Origin: Blastocystis sp. Blastoise
Lineage: Eukaryota; Sar; Bigyra; Opalinata; Blastocystidae
Direction of reading: 5' to 3'
Length of the DNA stretch: 64,000 nt
NCBI GenBank assembly: GCA_039096225.1
Contig: JBBPEB010000033.1
Location: forward strand, 462,501-526,500
The notes beneath the pieces are model-generated. The model did no database searches and was not told where the DNA came from. It was given only the letters and a program-made list of their open reading frames with translations. The translations under genes were made by a program, and so were the position numbers. This document shows positions 1 through 12,500 of the stretch, piece after piece. Position 1 is the first letter of the stretch, and each line of letters starts with the position of its first letter.

Positions 1-121
1 GCTGATACCATAATTTATCTGTATATAAACGACAGATTTCATCATAATCAGCTTTTAATGTAGGATATAATTCTGATTGTTGATTACAAAACTCTTTGAT
101 TTGAGAAACAGATAAAGGCAT
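1..121 (-). CDS. PSMD13: 26S proteasome non-ATPase regulatory subunit 13 (Rpn9/PSMD13), N-terminal fragment
   Basis: Only the first 40 codons lie in the window and the gene runs off the left edge. The ATG is the complement of 119-121 and the reading frame is open to base 1. The visible peptide ends LYTDKLWYQ, which matches the conserved LYTKKLWHQ near the N-terminus of Rpn9/PSMD13, and the preceding stretch (YPTLKADYDEI) also looks like that family. Rpn9 is a PCI-domain scaffold subunit of the proteasome lid. The PCI domain itself would lie outside the window, so the call rests on a short stretch and is moderate. The upstream neighbour is DESI on the same strand, about 390 nt away. Confidence 0.6.
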   Translation of the reverse strand, partial: MPLSVSQIKEFCNQQSELYPTLKADYDEICRLYTDKLWYQ

Positions 122-513
122 ACTTTTATAATATCTAACTGATAATATTTATAGAATTTTATATTTTTTAAGAAAAAGAAGACTTTTTTTTTAGAAATTT
201 GGAATTGTGAGATTCCCAAGAAAATAGTATTTGGAAGAACTTTGTTTTTGATAGTTTTCATTCAGTTTTTTATAATACTCTTTATTTCCTTTAGAGTTTA
301 TTCGTGCTTTTCTTAGTCATTTTATGATTATATGGATAACTTTTAGGTCATTCATTTTTAAAATTAGCAAAATAAAATAATTTGAAAAAAGAATACAAAC
401 AAAAATCGGCATTCTATTATCTGATCATGCTAAATATCTGCTAAAATATACTGAAATATGATCTTTAGAATAAAAATCATATTTTAAACGTGCATAAATA
501 TTTTTTAACTAAC
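122..513. other. Intergenic, Rpn9 upstream / DESI downstream
   Basis: About 390 nt of AT-rich spacer between two minus-strand genes. It would hold the DESI 3' end and the Rpn9 promoter. I see no ORF with coding character, no RNA gene and no notable repeat. Confidence 0.6.
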
Positions 514-1796
514 TTAATTAAGATTAGGAGTTGGATTTGTGTGTTTATTGAGTCTATTTTGAACAGCTTGAACCATCTTTTCTCTCCTTAGTAATGGCTA
601 TATAAAATGTGAAATTATATATATTTGAAATAAAAGTAATATAAACAAAAATATAACTAATATAAACAAAAATAAGAGGATATAAACAAAAATATAACTA
701 ATATAAACAAAAATAAGAGGATATACTGAGTCTTCTGAATAGGTAGGTTTAGATTCTAATTTATGACCTTCTCCTATAATAATAATATATATATAAATAA
801 GTTTATATAAAATACCTTGAAAGTTTTGTATAATAGTCGGAGGCTCTGCCATTTGTTGAGGTAATAAACAACTACAACAGGATCCCCAAGACGCCATTCT
901 ATTTATATATCCTAAATAAGAATATAAATTATATATTCAAATAAGAGAATTAATTATATATATAAATAAGAATATAAATTATATATTCAAATAAGAGAAT
1001 AAATTTCATATATAAAAAAAAATTTCATATATAAAATTATGAGAATAAACTATATTAATATAAATAAGATAATAAATTATATTAATATAAATAAGAGAAT
1101 AAATAATAAATAAAAAAAAGAGAATAAAGAATATAAATAAAAATAAGATAATAAATAATAAATAAAAAAAAGAGAATAAAGAATATGAATAAAAAAAAGA
1201 GAATAAAGAATATATAAAATATAATGAATATACCGGGAATAGGACCTACTCCAAGACGTATACATAAATCATTAGAAAAACAATTACAATTTCTATATAA
1301 AAAACATACATAATCTTACTAATACGAAAAAAAAAGGATGACAAAAAAATACTTTGTGAGAACATTATAGGAATCTCCTGTGAATTTCGGTTTCATACTA
1401 TAGATTACATCCTCTATTTCTTTCTTAGTTAGTTTTGAATATCCCATACTGATCGATTCTCGTAAATGAACATCAGGAATCGATCGTGGAGTTGACTCAC
1501 CAATCCCACCATCTCCACCAAATGAATACTCAACACCTATGTAGTATTAAAACTATTTTTGATTGAAAAATAACTATATACCTCCAATTTCAACACCACT
1601 ATGATATGCTCCTAAGCCCCAATCTATAAAAACGAGTTAGAAAGAGTATTTTAAAGAGTGTCTCATACCATATAGATAATTATTTGACTCATTTAAATCA
1701 TAAACCTATTCATCATATACTAATATAGAAAAATTTATATCTTACGTTGACTATAATCTCTGTCCCAAGAAAATGATTCCCTTTATATGCTGTCAT
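514..1796 (-). CDS. DESI-type PPPDE deSUMOylating isopeptidase (DESI2-like)
   Basis: Eight exons (1746-1796, 1669-1705, 1582-1623, 1353-1536, 1234-1292, 816-911, 727-773, 514-597) join in phase to 199 aa. The PPPDE cysteine-protease fold is recognisable: catalytic His37 in AYHSGVEIGG and catalytic Cys107 in the LTKNCNCFSN motif, followed by GPIPGYINRMASWG, which aligns with the conserved IPxWINRLA segment of human DESI2. DESI proteins are cytosolic/nuclear thiol peptidases reported to remove SUMO or act on ubiquitin-like conjugates. The length is close to human DESI2 (194 aa). The exon junction at 911 was chosen because the alternative AG six codons later breaks the frame and loses the conserved YINR. 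The C-terminal exon encodes a basic helix (REKMVQAVQNR) resembling a VCP-interacting motif; see findings. Confidence 0.9.
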
Positions 1797-2456
1797 TAGG
1801 GTATTATAGATGCTTTTTGTAATATAGAACAATAGAACATTAACTTGATTATTTCGTAATTGTGCCTACAGAAACTGTATTTTTCTTGTTTTTCTTTGTT
1901 TCGTTTTCCTCGTTTTTCGTAGATGATCATAAATGGAAAAGTTTTAATTTTCATAGATTGTTTTATAAAACATGATAATTCATGATTGCATATAGACTTG
2001 TATGAATTCAATTAAAAAAATGTCCTTAATTATTTACAAAGTATATTTTTTAGCATTCTAATGAATACAAAAAGTATATACAACATCGATGCCATTTAAA
2101 TTAATCGATTTATATTCATTGAAAATGATCTTTTGAAAAATATTAGACATGAGATCTCACGTGTTACCTATATAATCGTACAGAATAAAAGAAAACACAT
2201 AATAAAAGAATTAGAGCTATACTAAAAACGAAACTGAAGATAATTTATAGAATGAGTAAAAGATTATAGGATATATATAAAAAACATGAATATTTTATGA
2301 CTAATGAAATAATAAAAGTGAAGAAAGAATAATAGAGAATTTTATGTTTATTTACAAAAATATAAATTGATAATATATAATAATGATAAGTTTGTGAATT
2401 GTTGATTGAGTATAACTGTAATAGATACAGTATTATTATTATTAGTAATATTATTA
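1797..2456. other. Intergenic, DESI upstream region
   Basis: About 660 nt between the start of DESI and the stop of the next minus-strand gene. AT-rich with only short overlapping ORFs of no recognisable content. It presumably carries the DESI promoter and the 3' UTR of the neighbour. Confidence 0.6.
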
Positions 2457-3634
2457 TTATATAGGCGTAGCATATGAATTAGTATAGAGAGAATCAGTAG
2501 TAGTAGTATATGAATTAATATATGGATTAATATATAGATTAGAAGTAGTAGATTGTGATGAAGTTGATGTTTCTTGAGGAATCATATCAATTGTAGGAAT
2601 CATTTGTGTTGATGTTATTTTTATAGGATTCACTTTATTTGGGATTTGAATATCTATATATGCAATAAAATATATAGAGGATGTTTTATAGATGAATATT
2701 TTAAAATAGAAAATGTGATTATGTTTAATTTATGATTATAATAATGATGATTGTTTTTATTATAATGATGATGATGATTATGATAATGATGATTATGATT
2801 ATGATTATTATTATTACTTTAATTATTATATTAAATGTATATATTTATATAACATACTATTATTTTTACTGTGAACTTTCTGTTTACAGAAAATATCCTT
2901 AAAACACGATATACAGCAACAACAAGAGAACAAGAGCCACTATAGTATAATATGATTCATAAATATATTTATTATATATACAAATATTTCGATGGCTAGA
3001 AAAGCTAGAGCTAGAATACACCAATATATCTCATCATTTTGTATCTGTTTAACAGAATTACCAAAGCATCTAAAATAAAATAAAAAAAAAATTTAATTAA
3101 ATAATAAGAAAAATAATTATATATTATTGATAAACCGAATTCACATAATAAATATTAATGATAAATAGAATAATTATACTATATATTATATATAGAATAA
3201 TGTAAAACAGAATATTAACTATACATTAATATACTGTTTATTATTCATATAATATGAAGAACAGCCCTTTGTATAATTACTAGCAATAATATAGGGATCT
3301 TTATAATAACGAATCCTAGCAGTCATTGTTTTTGTCTTATTCTCTGAATATTTTTCAGAAGCCCAACCACCGTCTGAATATTCGCAACCAGTGCCTGACT
3401 GGCCACGAAGACCTAGAACACTACAGACATTCATAAATCAGAAAGAAAATTCATATTATAATGAAATCAAAAAGGATATATGCATAATAATAATAAATAT
3501 ACTTAGATTGATCAACAATAAAGCCATTCTCTGTTTTTATAACTCTATAGCAAATATTTTCTAAATAAGTATAAACTATGCATATAGTTCCATTCCACTG
3601 TCCATTATAGTGATTACATTGTGATATACACTTT

Positions 3635-3718
<84 letters not shown>

Positions 3719-4431
3719 AAGAATAGAATCAATTAATAAAAATCTATTCATTTTTAAATAATAAAAGTATATGCAATATATATATATATATAAAGATTTC
3801 ATTTATAAGAGAAAAAAGAAGAATGAAAAGTATACTCATTTTCATCACAATCTAGGTTTGAAAGATGTATATAATCTTTCTTTTCGGTATCTATAGTTTC
3901 ATTGTAGATCATATTATCATTATCATATAGTCTTAGAGTGGTTTGTGTAATGGAAAGAGTTCCAGTTCCTTTCAAGTAATAAGGAACTGTTTCAATACAA
4001 CCACCATCTGGATCATCCTCTAACTTACATGAATCACGAACAGGCCAATAAGAGCCATCAGGTGTTTCGATTGGCAATAATGAAACAACAGTATCGTTAA
4101 GATAAATAGTGAATGTATGATTTGAAAATAAAGTTTCTCGTGTAATGTTCCAATCAACAACTAGGCCGTTATAACTATAATAATTCACAAAAAATATTTT
4201 AAATCTTCTAAAACAAAAATACATTATTATATTACCAACTCTCTCAGAGTATCGAGTGAGTGAAAGTAAACTAAAAGCAAGCATAAGTGGAGGAATAACC
4301 ATTATGATGATGATACAAAACCGACAACGGCGTACATCACTTATTTCGTTTCTTTTCTTTTCAGTATTCTGATCCTCATTTGTATTCACTTGCATAAAAG
4401 TTCTTTGACTAAAAGCAGAATAAACAAGCAT
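2457..4431 (-). CDS. Two-pass membrane protein with Cys-containing luminal/extracellular domain, family not recognised
   Basis: Six exons (3836-4431, 3503-3637, 3235-3420, 2982-3069, 2858-2939, 2457-2653) give 427 aa. A basic N-terminal tail precedes TM1 (about residues 39-58, CIIIIMVIPPLMLAF). A long soluble domain follows, with paired cysteines and several N-glycosylation sequons (NITRE, NHTF, NDT, NETI), then TM2 (about 320-347, ending FSCCCCISC) and a Ser/Thr/Pro-rich tail. The middle (GQSGTGCEYSDGGWASEKYS, then NYTKGCSSYY) looks conserved in style, but I cannot name the family. Sequons between the TMs put both termini in the cytosol. The juxtamembrane Cys cluster after TM2 could be palmitoylated (inference). 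A possible extra intron near 4198-4228 was not used because removing it breaks the frame. Confidence 0.75.
3638..3836 (-). repeat. (TA)n microsatellite in intron 1 of the two-TM protein gene
   Basis: A pure TA run of about 75 nt (3638-3713) forms the 3' part of the intron directly abutting the acceptor. Confidence 0.88.
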
Positions 4432-5522
4432 TTTTTATGTCATTCATTTCAGTTAATTTTTGAGATGATTTTTGAATCTGATTTTCTTTATGTTAAGTGA
4501 TTCAGCATGTTCTAATGGTCTATGGTAATCAAAGTTTTTCTCAATAACTATTTGTTTGTGTTATTCCTATAGTAATAGGATTGGATATCAGAGAATAATA
4601 CCATGATCTGATGGATAATAGTTGATCATTGACCAATGAATGATTATGTGGAACTCACAATTATCTTGTTACATAAAAGAGTATTATCTATTTAAATGAA
4701 TGCTATCTATGTTCATAGTGCTTCATCTCTATGTAGAAAATATAATAGAATGATTTGCCTGTTTAAAAACTAGGATAAGATATATTAGCAGTGATCTGAT
4801 TAATAAATATTTTTCTTTTAAAATATAGTTTTTCTCTTATTATTTTTAATAGGAACATGATATATGCATCTGAAACATTTCTGAATCGTAATGTATTCTT
4901 AAAAGCAAAAATATATATATTGAAAGTCAAAAAAAAACATTTTAAATACTCATTATTTCATATTATATCAGTAATAATATAATATTTGAATTACTATCGC
5001 TATATGTATTCAACACAATCTAACTTATTCCCATCGATTTGTCTTACATAAGTTATCTACTTAAATACATATAAATATTCAATTGAATCTTTTTGGAACA
5101 TACTTAATAAACTATATAGAGATAATTATACATTATAATATTAAATAAGAGCGAGAAGAAAAATAAAATGTCATAAGAAACGATTTAAAAATAATTTATA
5201 TCATTAGCTGATATTACCTATATCTTATCATGATAAACCGGCATATTAACTTCTTTTCTTAAATCAAAACAAAATTTATATAAAAAATAATATCAATATG
5301 TACCATGTACAATGCTCAATATTTGAAGAGATACATTGATTTTCCATATGATTCAAATATAAAGACCTGACTTCTAATGTTTATAAATAGAAATATCAAA
5401 TATATGTCTAAAGAAATTAATTTAGAATATCTTTTATTGTTGACAACGAAACCAATATATTTTCACGAATACAAAAAATAAACATTTTTTTTTATTTTTA
5501 ATAAAATACTATATTAAATTAA
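4432..5522. other. Divergent intergenic region
   Basis: About 1.1 kb separating two divergently transcribed genes, so it should contain both promoters. AT-rich, no coding signal on either strand, no RNA gene or distinctive repeat recognised. Confidence 0.6.
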
Positions 5523-6349
5523 ATGGGTCAAGGATCTTCTAAGGCAGCGAAACAGACTGTAAGAACTGCAAGGGAAGTAGCAGGTATAGATCTATATATC
5601 TTTTGTTGATTATCATTTCATTGTTTATAGAGCAAAGAGCAGTTCTCAAAGAGACTCGAAAAGCAGGTATGATTCATATAGACTTATGATTACCTTTCTT
5701 ACTGAGTATAGCTTTTAATGCAACTCGTATGGTAACTGAAGGTATCTTTATTCTTTATTATAAAAGTCAATTAATGATTTACAGAGGTAGCAAATACTGA
5801 ATACGCAAAGAATATGGTAGGATTAAGAGATGATGTCGACAAATATATCGATGATGAAAAGAAATCATTTTATAAATATGTTGATTTTGAGGTATATTGA
5901 AAGTATATATATATTTTTTTAAGTTTATAGGGTGTGAAAGACATAAATGAGAATCCAAATCAAGTTCCTGTTTATTCAAAAGGACCATTACCAAAAGATA
6001 AAAAGATTGTATAAATATTATTTATTATTTTTATTATATATATATATATTTATACAGTATGATTTTCCTTCAGAAGTTACCGAAATACCAAATACATTAA
6101 ATAAATCTCAAGTATATTAAATATTATATATTATATATATATATATAGACAGTAGCATTATATGATTGTGTTAAAGCTACATATCCTAATATTAATTATG
6201 ATGTTTTATCAAAACAATTTAATATTGATATCGATAAATTAAAAGTATTTTTAAAATACTATGTGATTCCCGTGTTTAATGAAGATCTTGAAACACATAT
6301 AGTAACTGCTTATAGACCTCATTGGACGAAAGATATTAAAATTGAATAA
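5523..6349 (+). CDS. NDUFAF4-like protein (putative complex I assembly factor)
   Basis: Seven small exons (5523-5583, 5631-5666, 5712-5741, 5785-5891, 5931-6008, 6058-6111, 6149-6349) give 188 aa; the introns are only 37-49 nt. The protein starts MGQGSSK, a good N-myristoylation signal, and has an Ala/Lys/Arg-rich N-terminal helix. The C-terminal half resembles human NDUFAF4: an acidic DDEKKSFYKYV segment (compare DEKLLSFLKDV), a short Pro-Lys region, then a helix-turn segment LSKQFNIDIDKLKVFLKYYV matching the IMQEYQLEQKDVNSLLKYFV region. NDUFAF4 helps build mitochondrial NADH:ubiquinone oxidoreductase. The similarity is by eye and modest; the alternative is a lineage-specific myristoylated protein with a similar C-terminal helix pair. 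Confidence 0.6.
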
Positions 6350-6896
6350 TAAGTTATGTTTATATATATATATATATATATATTTCTTATATAATTTTTA
6401 TAATTTATATGTATTGTTTTCACTTTTCAAAGATATATTTCTCTTATATATATATATTATGGTGTATTAGTATTTTTCTTCTTTTCATTTAATTAATATT
6501 TAAAATACACTTTATTGATTGTCTAATTGAATATTCTTTATAAATATTTAAATATGTTTATTCTCAACAAATTTAAAATAAGAGTATCTGTGTTGTTGCA
6601 TGTGATTATACTACTAGAAGACGAGATATGTGATTTAATTGATTTTTTTAAATTTTTTGTTCAATAAGATATTATATAGTTTTTTATTCTTGTCTATTTT
6701 TGGTAGAGTTATCCTAAATTATTTTTTATTATTCAATGAAAATCAAAGGAATAAAATGATAAAAACTATTTAATTCATTTATAATATTTATATGTTCTTT
6801 ATAATAATATTTTCAATATTTATTAGTAGCAATTACAATAAACGTTTATTTAGAATATATATATAAATAATAGAATTAGTATTGTATATAGAAAAG
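6350..6896. other. Convergent intergenic region
   Basis: About 550 nt between the 3' ends of two convergent genes, with a short TA microsatellite at its left end. Only 3' UTR sequence is expected; nothing else seen. Confidence 0.6.
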
Positions 6897-8132
6897 TTAT
6901 TCTTGTGTTTGTTCTGATATCTCGTTAGAAGATTCATATTGCAGTTCCTTTGTCTCCTGACGTTTATCTATAATAATAATTATTATATAGAAATAAATTG
7001 ACTTTTTTTTAGTTAAAAAAAATAAAATATGAATAGCGAATATATTGATAATATTATTAAACTCAATAAAATATAAATAATATATATAGGATAAAAACAA
7101 CAGAATATATACATGAATAGTGTATTATAATAAAGAGTATATAAGTCTATATATATATATATATATATATACGTGCTTCAGCTATAGCATCTCTTTCCTT
7201 CTTTCTCCCTTTTCGTCCTAATACTGCAGTAGAGATACCTAATTCTAATCCCTCTAAAAGTCTACATGCTTGACAGATCTCCTATATATATATAATAGTA
7301 TAGTATAAGGATTAAAAGAAATAGTATTGAATAACAAAGAAACATAGAATATATATATATATATATATATTACTTGGCTAGAAATACATCCACAACGTGA
7401 ACATTTACGTAATTTATTTATTTTTGTATTAACATCTGTATGGAAGTGTTCTATATATATATAATTATATCACTATTAATTAATGTATTAATAATAATAA
7501 TAATTATTATTATTATATAATAATAATATAATAATAATAAATATATACCTGATGATTGAATAGTATCTAATAATATTTGTGGACGAATAAGCTGAGCTTT
7601 TGCTAAATATTCACGTGCTATATATATATATATTATAATATATATGATACATGGTAATAATATAAGAAATAGATATATGTATATAATAGTATATGTATAT
7701 ATAGTATAAAGTATAAGAATACATGTATATGAGAATATAATAATACTTATATATATATATATATATACCATAGGATCTGAATGCATGAGGTGCATAAGTG
7801 CATTCGACACTGAAATAATCTAATTGACGATAATGAGCATATAATACAATCTCTCTTTGATACGATAATCTAGAAAGAATTATTATAATTATTATTATTG
7901 TTATTATTATATATATATATATATATATATATTCTAATATAGATTTAAAAAAACAAATAATAAAAAATATAACCAATATTATATATATATATATACTTGA
8001 ATGGCTTACATCTGGGCATATCTCCTTCTCCCTCGGTAATGGCTGCCGCACAACGCGATAACCGACTGATATCACCACGGAGTAAATTTAACATTACTAT
8101 ATATATAGAGTAATAGAAAATTATAATAATTT

Positions 8133-8201
<69 letters not shown>

Positions 8202-8907
8202 GTTTCTGCCATATCATCTGCATTATGCCCCGTGGCCACTTTATCAGCCTTATATCGGAATGCACCCTCATTTAAAGCCTATATATATATATATATACTC
8301 ATAATAGTATTATACTATCATATTAAAAATAATAAACATTTAAAACGCATTATATAATATTTAAAAAGAATCTATATAAAAAATAATAATAATAAATAAT
8401 AACTTTAAAAACCTACTTGTCTTCTGAAAACACCACAGAATGTACAACTATTAGCTCCTTGTGTATATTGATAAATTTTATCCATTGTCCAATGAAATAA
8501 TTCTTCATAAGATAAAATATATAGAGGAAGTTGATATTGCAAAGCGTTTCTTTTTACAGTCTCTAATGATTCATCTCTATATCCTGTAATACCTTCATCA
8601 ATAGAGAGTAAAAATAAATCTAATCCATAATCATATTTCTTATTTAGTAAATTTAAGATATAAGCAAGAGTTGTAGAATCTTTACCTCCAGACGCACCAA
8701 TTGCTATACGTTCACCGCGTTTAAACATCTTTTCTGATAAGATAAGATCATGGATCTCTGTTTCAAATAGTTCAAAGAAACATTCCTTGCAAACCATCAT
8801 TCCATTCTTTGGACGTTTGATAATAGCCTTCAAAAAAATAATAAATTGATATAAATAATAACATATACGTTCTTCTCGTGACAATTCTCACACTTACGAG
8901 GAGGCAT
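6897..8907 (-). CDS. CTU1: Cytoplasmic tRNA 2-thiolation protein 1 (CTU1/NCS6)
   Basis: Nine exons (8869-8907, 8417-8827, 8200-8278, 7997-8096, 7769-7869, 7549-7617, 7374-7450, 7173-7281, 6897-6967) give 351 aa, the usual family length. CTU1, with CTU2 and URM1, thiolates the wobble uridine (s2 of mcm5s2U34) of tRNA-Lys, -Gln and -Glu in the cytosol. N-terminal zinc-binding CxxC pairs are visible (KCENC, VCKEC), as are the ATP pyrophosphatase PP-loop GASGGKDST (residues 57-65), the catalytic-type [11 protein letters not shown] motif, [18 protein letters not shown], and two C-terminal CxxC pairs (KCSRCG, ICQACR). The downstream minus-strand neighbour is unrelated. All splice phases agree and all expected catalytic motifs are present, so the protein should be active. 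Confidence 0.96.
8097..8199 (-). repeat. (TA)n microsatellite in CTU1 intron 3
   Basis: About 60 nt of pure TA directly at the donor end of the intron (8138-8198), continuous with the GTATAT splice donor. Confidence 0.88.
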
Positions 8908-9320
8908 TTAAGGTTTATTGAAAGAAAAATATGTGTGTTAACGAAAAATATTTAGTTTATTTTTGTAATTTTCATAGAATAAATTGATTTGAAATTATAA
9001 AAATAATTCATTTTATATTTTGGTGCTATTTTGAGATATGTCTAAAATGTAAATTTTTACTTTTAAAGAATATGATTACGAAATGAAAAAGGAAATGATG
9101 CTATTTTTGATCAAGAATGCCTTCGTATTATCATCTTGATTGTTTCATTATTATATAATACTAATTACAGTATATTTCTGAATGTTAAAAAAAAATAAAC
9201 AAAGAAATTTTAGAATGGGAACAATTGAAATACCAATAAAAATGAAAAAAAGAAAAAACAAAAAGAGGAAACTAATAGGAATATTAAAAAATATTATACA
9301 TAGGAGTTAGAAAATAATGA
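8908..9320. other. Intergenic, CTU1 promoter side
   Basis: About 410 nt between the claspin-like stop and the CTU1 start, both on the minus strand. AT-rich; no ORF or structured element recognised. Confidence 0.6.
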
Positions 9321-9518
9321 TTAAAACTTTTTGTTGACTTTATTTGCATTGAAAACATTAGACAATAATTGTTGTCTTCTTGTTAATTTATCATTATTCT
9401 TATGATTTATTGAAGGTAACTTTTTAAAAGGACTAATAACACTTTTAATAAGTGTTTCTAGAAAGAAATATATATAAATAGAATAATCAGAGTTTATATA
9501 GTATTTAGAATAATTATG

Positions 9519-9554
<36 letters not shown>

Positions 9555-12500
9555 TGTCTTCTGTAGCAAATGAGGTTGGTCCAACTGGTTTTATATTATC
9601 ATTTATATTGTTCTTTGAAAGAGATGAAAAGACAAACGAGGAATGAGACTATATTATTATAGTTATTATGATTATGATTATAAAATGTTTATTATATATG
9701 TATAATAAAAATATAATTACAATAGTATTTGATTGACTGTTTTCTAATTTTATTGGTTTTTGTGAACTAGAATTTTCATCAATAATAAACGCAAATGAAT
9801 TTGAAGAACTCTATATCAATATATATAGTAATAATATATTTAACAAATATAATAAAAATAATAAATATAATAAAAACAATAAAAAAAAAAAATACAATAA
9901 AATAAAATAATATACAGAATAATTATTTTTCTTCGTAGTATCTTTATTATTTCCGTCTTTATGAATATCATTTGAATGACTTCCAAAGCCTGCAAATGAA
10001 GTAACAATAATATTATTTTTACTTTCTTTTCGATTTAGCGACGGTTTTAGACTATTATTCTTAATAAATGAGTTTCGAATAGAATTCTGCTTTGTAATAG
10101 TGTTCTTTGTATCCGTAAGATCAATAACAGAATGATTGGACATCATCGAATAAGGATCTACTGAATTCTGACTGAAAGAAGTTAAAAGTGACTGAACTGT
10201 TTGCTGACTTGATTCGTGATGAATCTTTTCTAAGACCTATATATATATAATTAATAATAAATAATTTATAATTTTATTTAATAAAATAAATGAATAATAA
10301 ACATAATAATAAATATAATAAATATAATAATAAATATAATAATAAATATAATAAATATAATTAATAATAATACTATTGAATACCTCTTTATCTTGAATTC
10401 TTTTACTAAACATTTTCATTTCCTTTTCTTCTTCACTATCAAAATCAGTATGATTATTATTATTATTATTCTCATCATCATCTTCATTCTCACTATTACT
10501 CTTATCACTATCTAATACATCATATATATTTGGATTATTACCTGATTGTAGCTGCTGTTTTAATTTTTCTTTTCGATATTCTTTTAAGAATAATTCTTCT
10601 TCATCTATTTCCCCAGTTTCCCCAGTTTCTCCAGTTTCATTTGTATTTCGATTTTTATCTTTTTTTTCCATTTCATCATCACTATAATCCAATAAAGAAT
10701 CATATTTACTTAATTTAGAACGCATTTCATCTATATATAATATAATAGTATATAATAATATAATATAATAATAATAATGATAATAATATAGAATATATAA
10801 TATAATAATAATATAATAGTATATAATAATAATATAATATAATATAATAGTTAATAGTATAATAATAATATAATAATATATAATATAATAATATAATAAT
10901 AATATAATAGTATATAATATAATAATATCAAAAATATACTTCTAACTTTCATTAATCCAGTTTTAAATGCATTCTTTAAGAATTGAATTTGTTTATCATC
11001 ATCCGCCTGTTGTAGTTGATTATATAAGGATGTCATCTCTTCTTGTTCTTTTTCAGTCACTATATTTATATAGTATAGTATGTTAGGATATTAAATTATT
11101 GTATTATAGTTATATTAAATTATTTTTTTTTGAATCGATTCTTTATATATAAATGTATGTATTCTTATATTTCAATTTATAATGTAATGTTAATTTAAAA
11201 TAAAAATAAAAAAAAATAGAATAATAATAAAAAAATAGAATAATAATAATATAAAAATAATAAAGAAAAGATAAAACATATATATATATACTTTCATAGT
11301 CTTTCAGATCGATTCCTTCTAGAAGGTCATCAATGGGTCCTATAGTATCTCTATATCGATCTGGGTTATCATCTTCACTATCACTTATTTCTGCTTCCAT
11401 TTCAATAAACTTACTATTCTCTATATAAAAATATATAAAATAAAGAATATTAATGAATAATATATATATGTATATAAAATAATAATATTCTATTTATATA
11501 CTAATAGATCCAGTCATAAATCGTTTCCATTGTTTTAATCTTTCTTTTTCTATTATTTTCTTTTCCTCTTCATCTTCATCATCATCATCTTCTTCTTCTT
11601 CATTATCTATTTCTTCATCATTATCTTTTTCTTCATTATTATTATTATTTTCTTTTTCTTCTTCTTCTTCGTCTTCACTATCATCATTATTATTATCATT
11701 TAATGTATCTATTAATAGATTTCTTTTGACATTATTATTTTCTTCTTCATCTTCTTCTTCATTGTCATTATCATCATTATCATCATCATTATTACTTTCA
11801 TTATCACTTTTATTTTGTGTATCTACTCTATGTAAATGATGAGATATAGTATGTTTTATTAAGGGAGTCTCTTCCATATCACTATCATCACTAAATATAT
11901 CATCATCGCTCAAAGAAAATACATCTATATATTTATATATATATAGATTTATATGATTATAGAATAATGAAAAATAATAAATATCATAATAAATAATGTT
12001 ATATAATATATACTATTTTGAGTTGATTTCTTTTCAGATACTACTTTAACTGCAGGGAAAGAAGAGAGTCCTTGAATAGATACAATTTGTTTTGTTTCTT
12101 TTATTTCATTAGGTTTCTTTATTTCTGGATTTAACTTAATATTCTTTGGCTTAAAGATTTCAAATATATTTGTATTTTGTTCTATTTTAGAATTTTCATG
12201 TTCTGGATTATTATTTGAATCAGAATCTATAGATATTACTGATATATTCTTAGAGGGAACAGGAGAAAGAATTGTATTTGAATTATTCATTTTATTGATG
12301 TTTTCTTTTGTTTGACTTTGTTTATTTTTGATTTTATTATTTGATTCATTAGCCATAGTAAACATATCGATCATTGTTCTCTGCTTCTTTGTTTCTTTTC
12401 GTAATGAACCATCAGGAGCCAATTCATATCGAGTTGGAGCTGTATAATGAGGCTTAGGGAGAACTGACTTTTTATTATTATCTTCTTTATTATTATTATT

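Noticed and set aside
598-897. A separate small SVIP-like gene starting MASWGSCC
   Set aside because: The preceding exons join in phase at 911 (TTTAG|GATATAT), making this the C-terminal part of the DESI protein.
4190-4230. Extra intron in exon 1 of the two-TM protein (GTAATATAATAATG ... TTTTAG)
   Set aside because: Removing it, or the version ending at TTATAG, shifts the frame into a stop; the uninterrupted frame is open and continues correctly.
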